A stretch of DNA of 64,000 nt. It comes from Branchiostoma floridae (taxonomy: Eukaryota; Chordata; Leptocardii; Amphioxiformes; Branchiostomatidae). Shown piece by piece: positions 57,201 through 58,844 of the stretch. The number at the start of each line of letters is the position of its first letter. Position 1 is the first letter of the stretch. The translations under genes and the position numbers were made by a program. The notes under the pieces are model-generated. The model did no database searches. It saw nothing but the letters and a program-made list of their open reading frames with translations, and was not told where the DNA came from. Where the stretch lies: the NCBI RefSeq assembly GCF_000003815.2, contig NC_049980.1, positions 7,864,175-7,928,174 of the forward strand. Reading direction: 5' to 3'.

Positions 57201-58782
57201 TAGCTGGCATATTTATCTACTAAACATCTTTTTGGTGTCATTTATAAACTCTCACCAAACATTAACAGCACGCAAAAATACAGCATTGTTGCATATTTTG
57301 CATTGACAGGGAGGGATGTAATAAAGATCAACGCCAGAGATCAACATGGCGGCATCTCTCGTGTTGTGACCCTGGATCTTTACGTTTTGGAGAACCTGTG
57401 TGAACATGGCGGGGAGTGTGTTGGTGATGTCACTGATACTGGTTGTACATCAAAGGACAGAGCCAAAGGATTTGATGGGTATATATTAGTTACAGTCTTA
57501 ATGTTTGCTATCATAAGACGGCTCCATATATGGTGCTGGGGTATATATAGCATAGACCTTTTGGTAACATTTTTTCATACTTTTAAAAACGATTTATATC
57601 TATTGCAGAAAATGAGTCCTATCACTTGCAGTCGCTTTTCATTTGCGACTCGAACAGAATCATTCTACAACAGTACAAAGGGTCACGTAAACATCAAGGA
57701 TATACTGTAGCTACCTATCATATATATATATATAGCATAGACCTTTTGGTAACATTTTTTTCATACTTTTAAAAATGAGTCATATCTCTTGCAGTAAATG
57801 AGTCATATCTCTTGCAGTCGTTTTTCATTTGCGACGTCGACTGGAACAAAATCATTTGACAACAGTACAAAGAGTCACGTAGACATCAAGAATATACTGT
57901 AGCTACCTAACTCTGGTAAATGTGTTATGGCATACAGGTACTGGTGTAACTGTACGAGCGCACCAGGCTGGACAGGCAGACTTTGTCAGACCGACTATGA
58001 TGAATGCCTTTCAACTCCCTGTCCTGGCAATTACACATGTATTGACCAGGTGAGAAATCAGGTTTGACACTACTGCAACTGCCAGACGCATAGATTTACA
58101 TATTCCCTCCACTAGAGAATGTAAGGGAATAAAAAACAAGAGAAACAACTAATTCAATTTCATGAATAAAGAATAAAACTAATTTACATACTAATGTTGT
58201 CTTCTAAATTATACTTTACATCATATTCCCATTATAAAATCAAGGTTACACAAATTCATTTCGGTGGCTGCACGGTAGGTCATCAAACCCCGTGTACTGG
58301 AAAGGGGGTATTGCAAATAGCGTCGTTGAACAGGTAAACGATTGTTACTGGTTCACTATTCGAGGTCATTGTCAGAAAGTATTCAAGTACCATCTCCGAA
58401 TCCTTACAGGCATTAACTTAACCAGTAATGACTGCATCTGAATACAATAACATTTTATATAGGTGAACGGTTACGTCTGTGAGTGCGGAAATCCCAGCTG
58501 GCCTTGTGCGGGGAAGTTGACAGCTTGGCAGATCTGCTTGATCGTGTTGGCAGCTGTTTTTCTGCTACTCCTGGCAATATTCTTATGGAGGAAATGGAAG
58601 AGGTCCAGGTAAATTTGGTACAAGTTTACGATAAATTACCGTGAAGATTGGCGACATAGACTAAGTGTTTAAGGTGCCTTTTAAAACGCACATAAATATG
58701 CAAATTTCAGAACTTTATATAATATAAAGAAATATGTGAGAAAGATTAGAAATGTTATGGACTTACTATACACAGTATCAAT

Positions 58783-58844
<62 letters not shown>

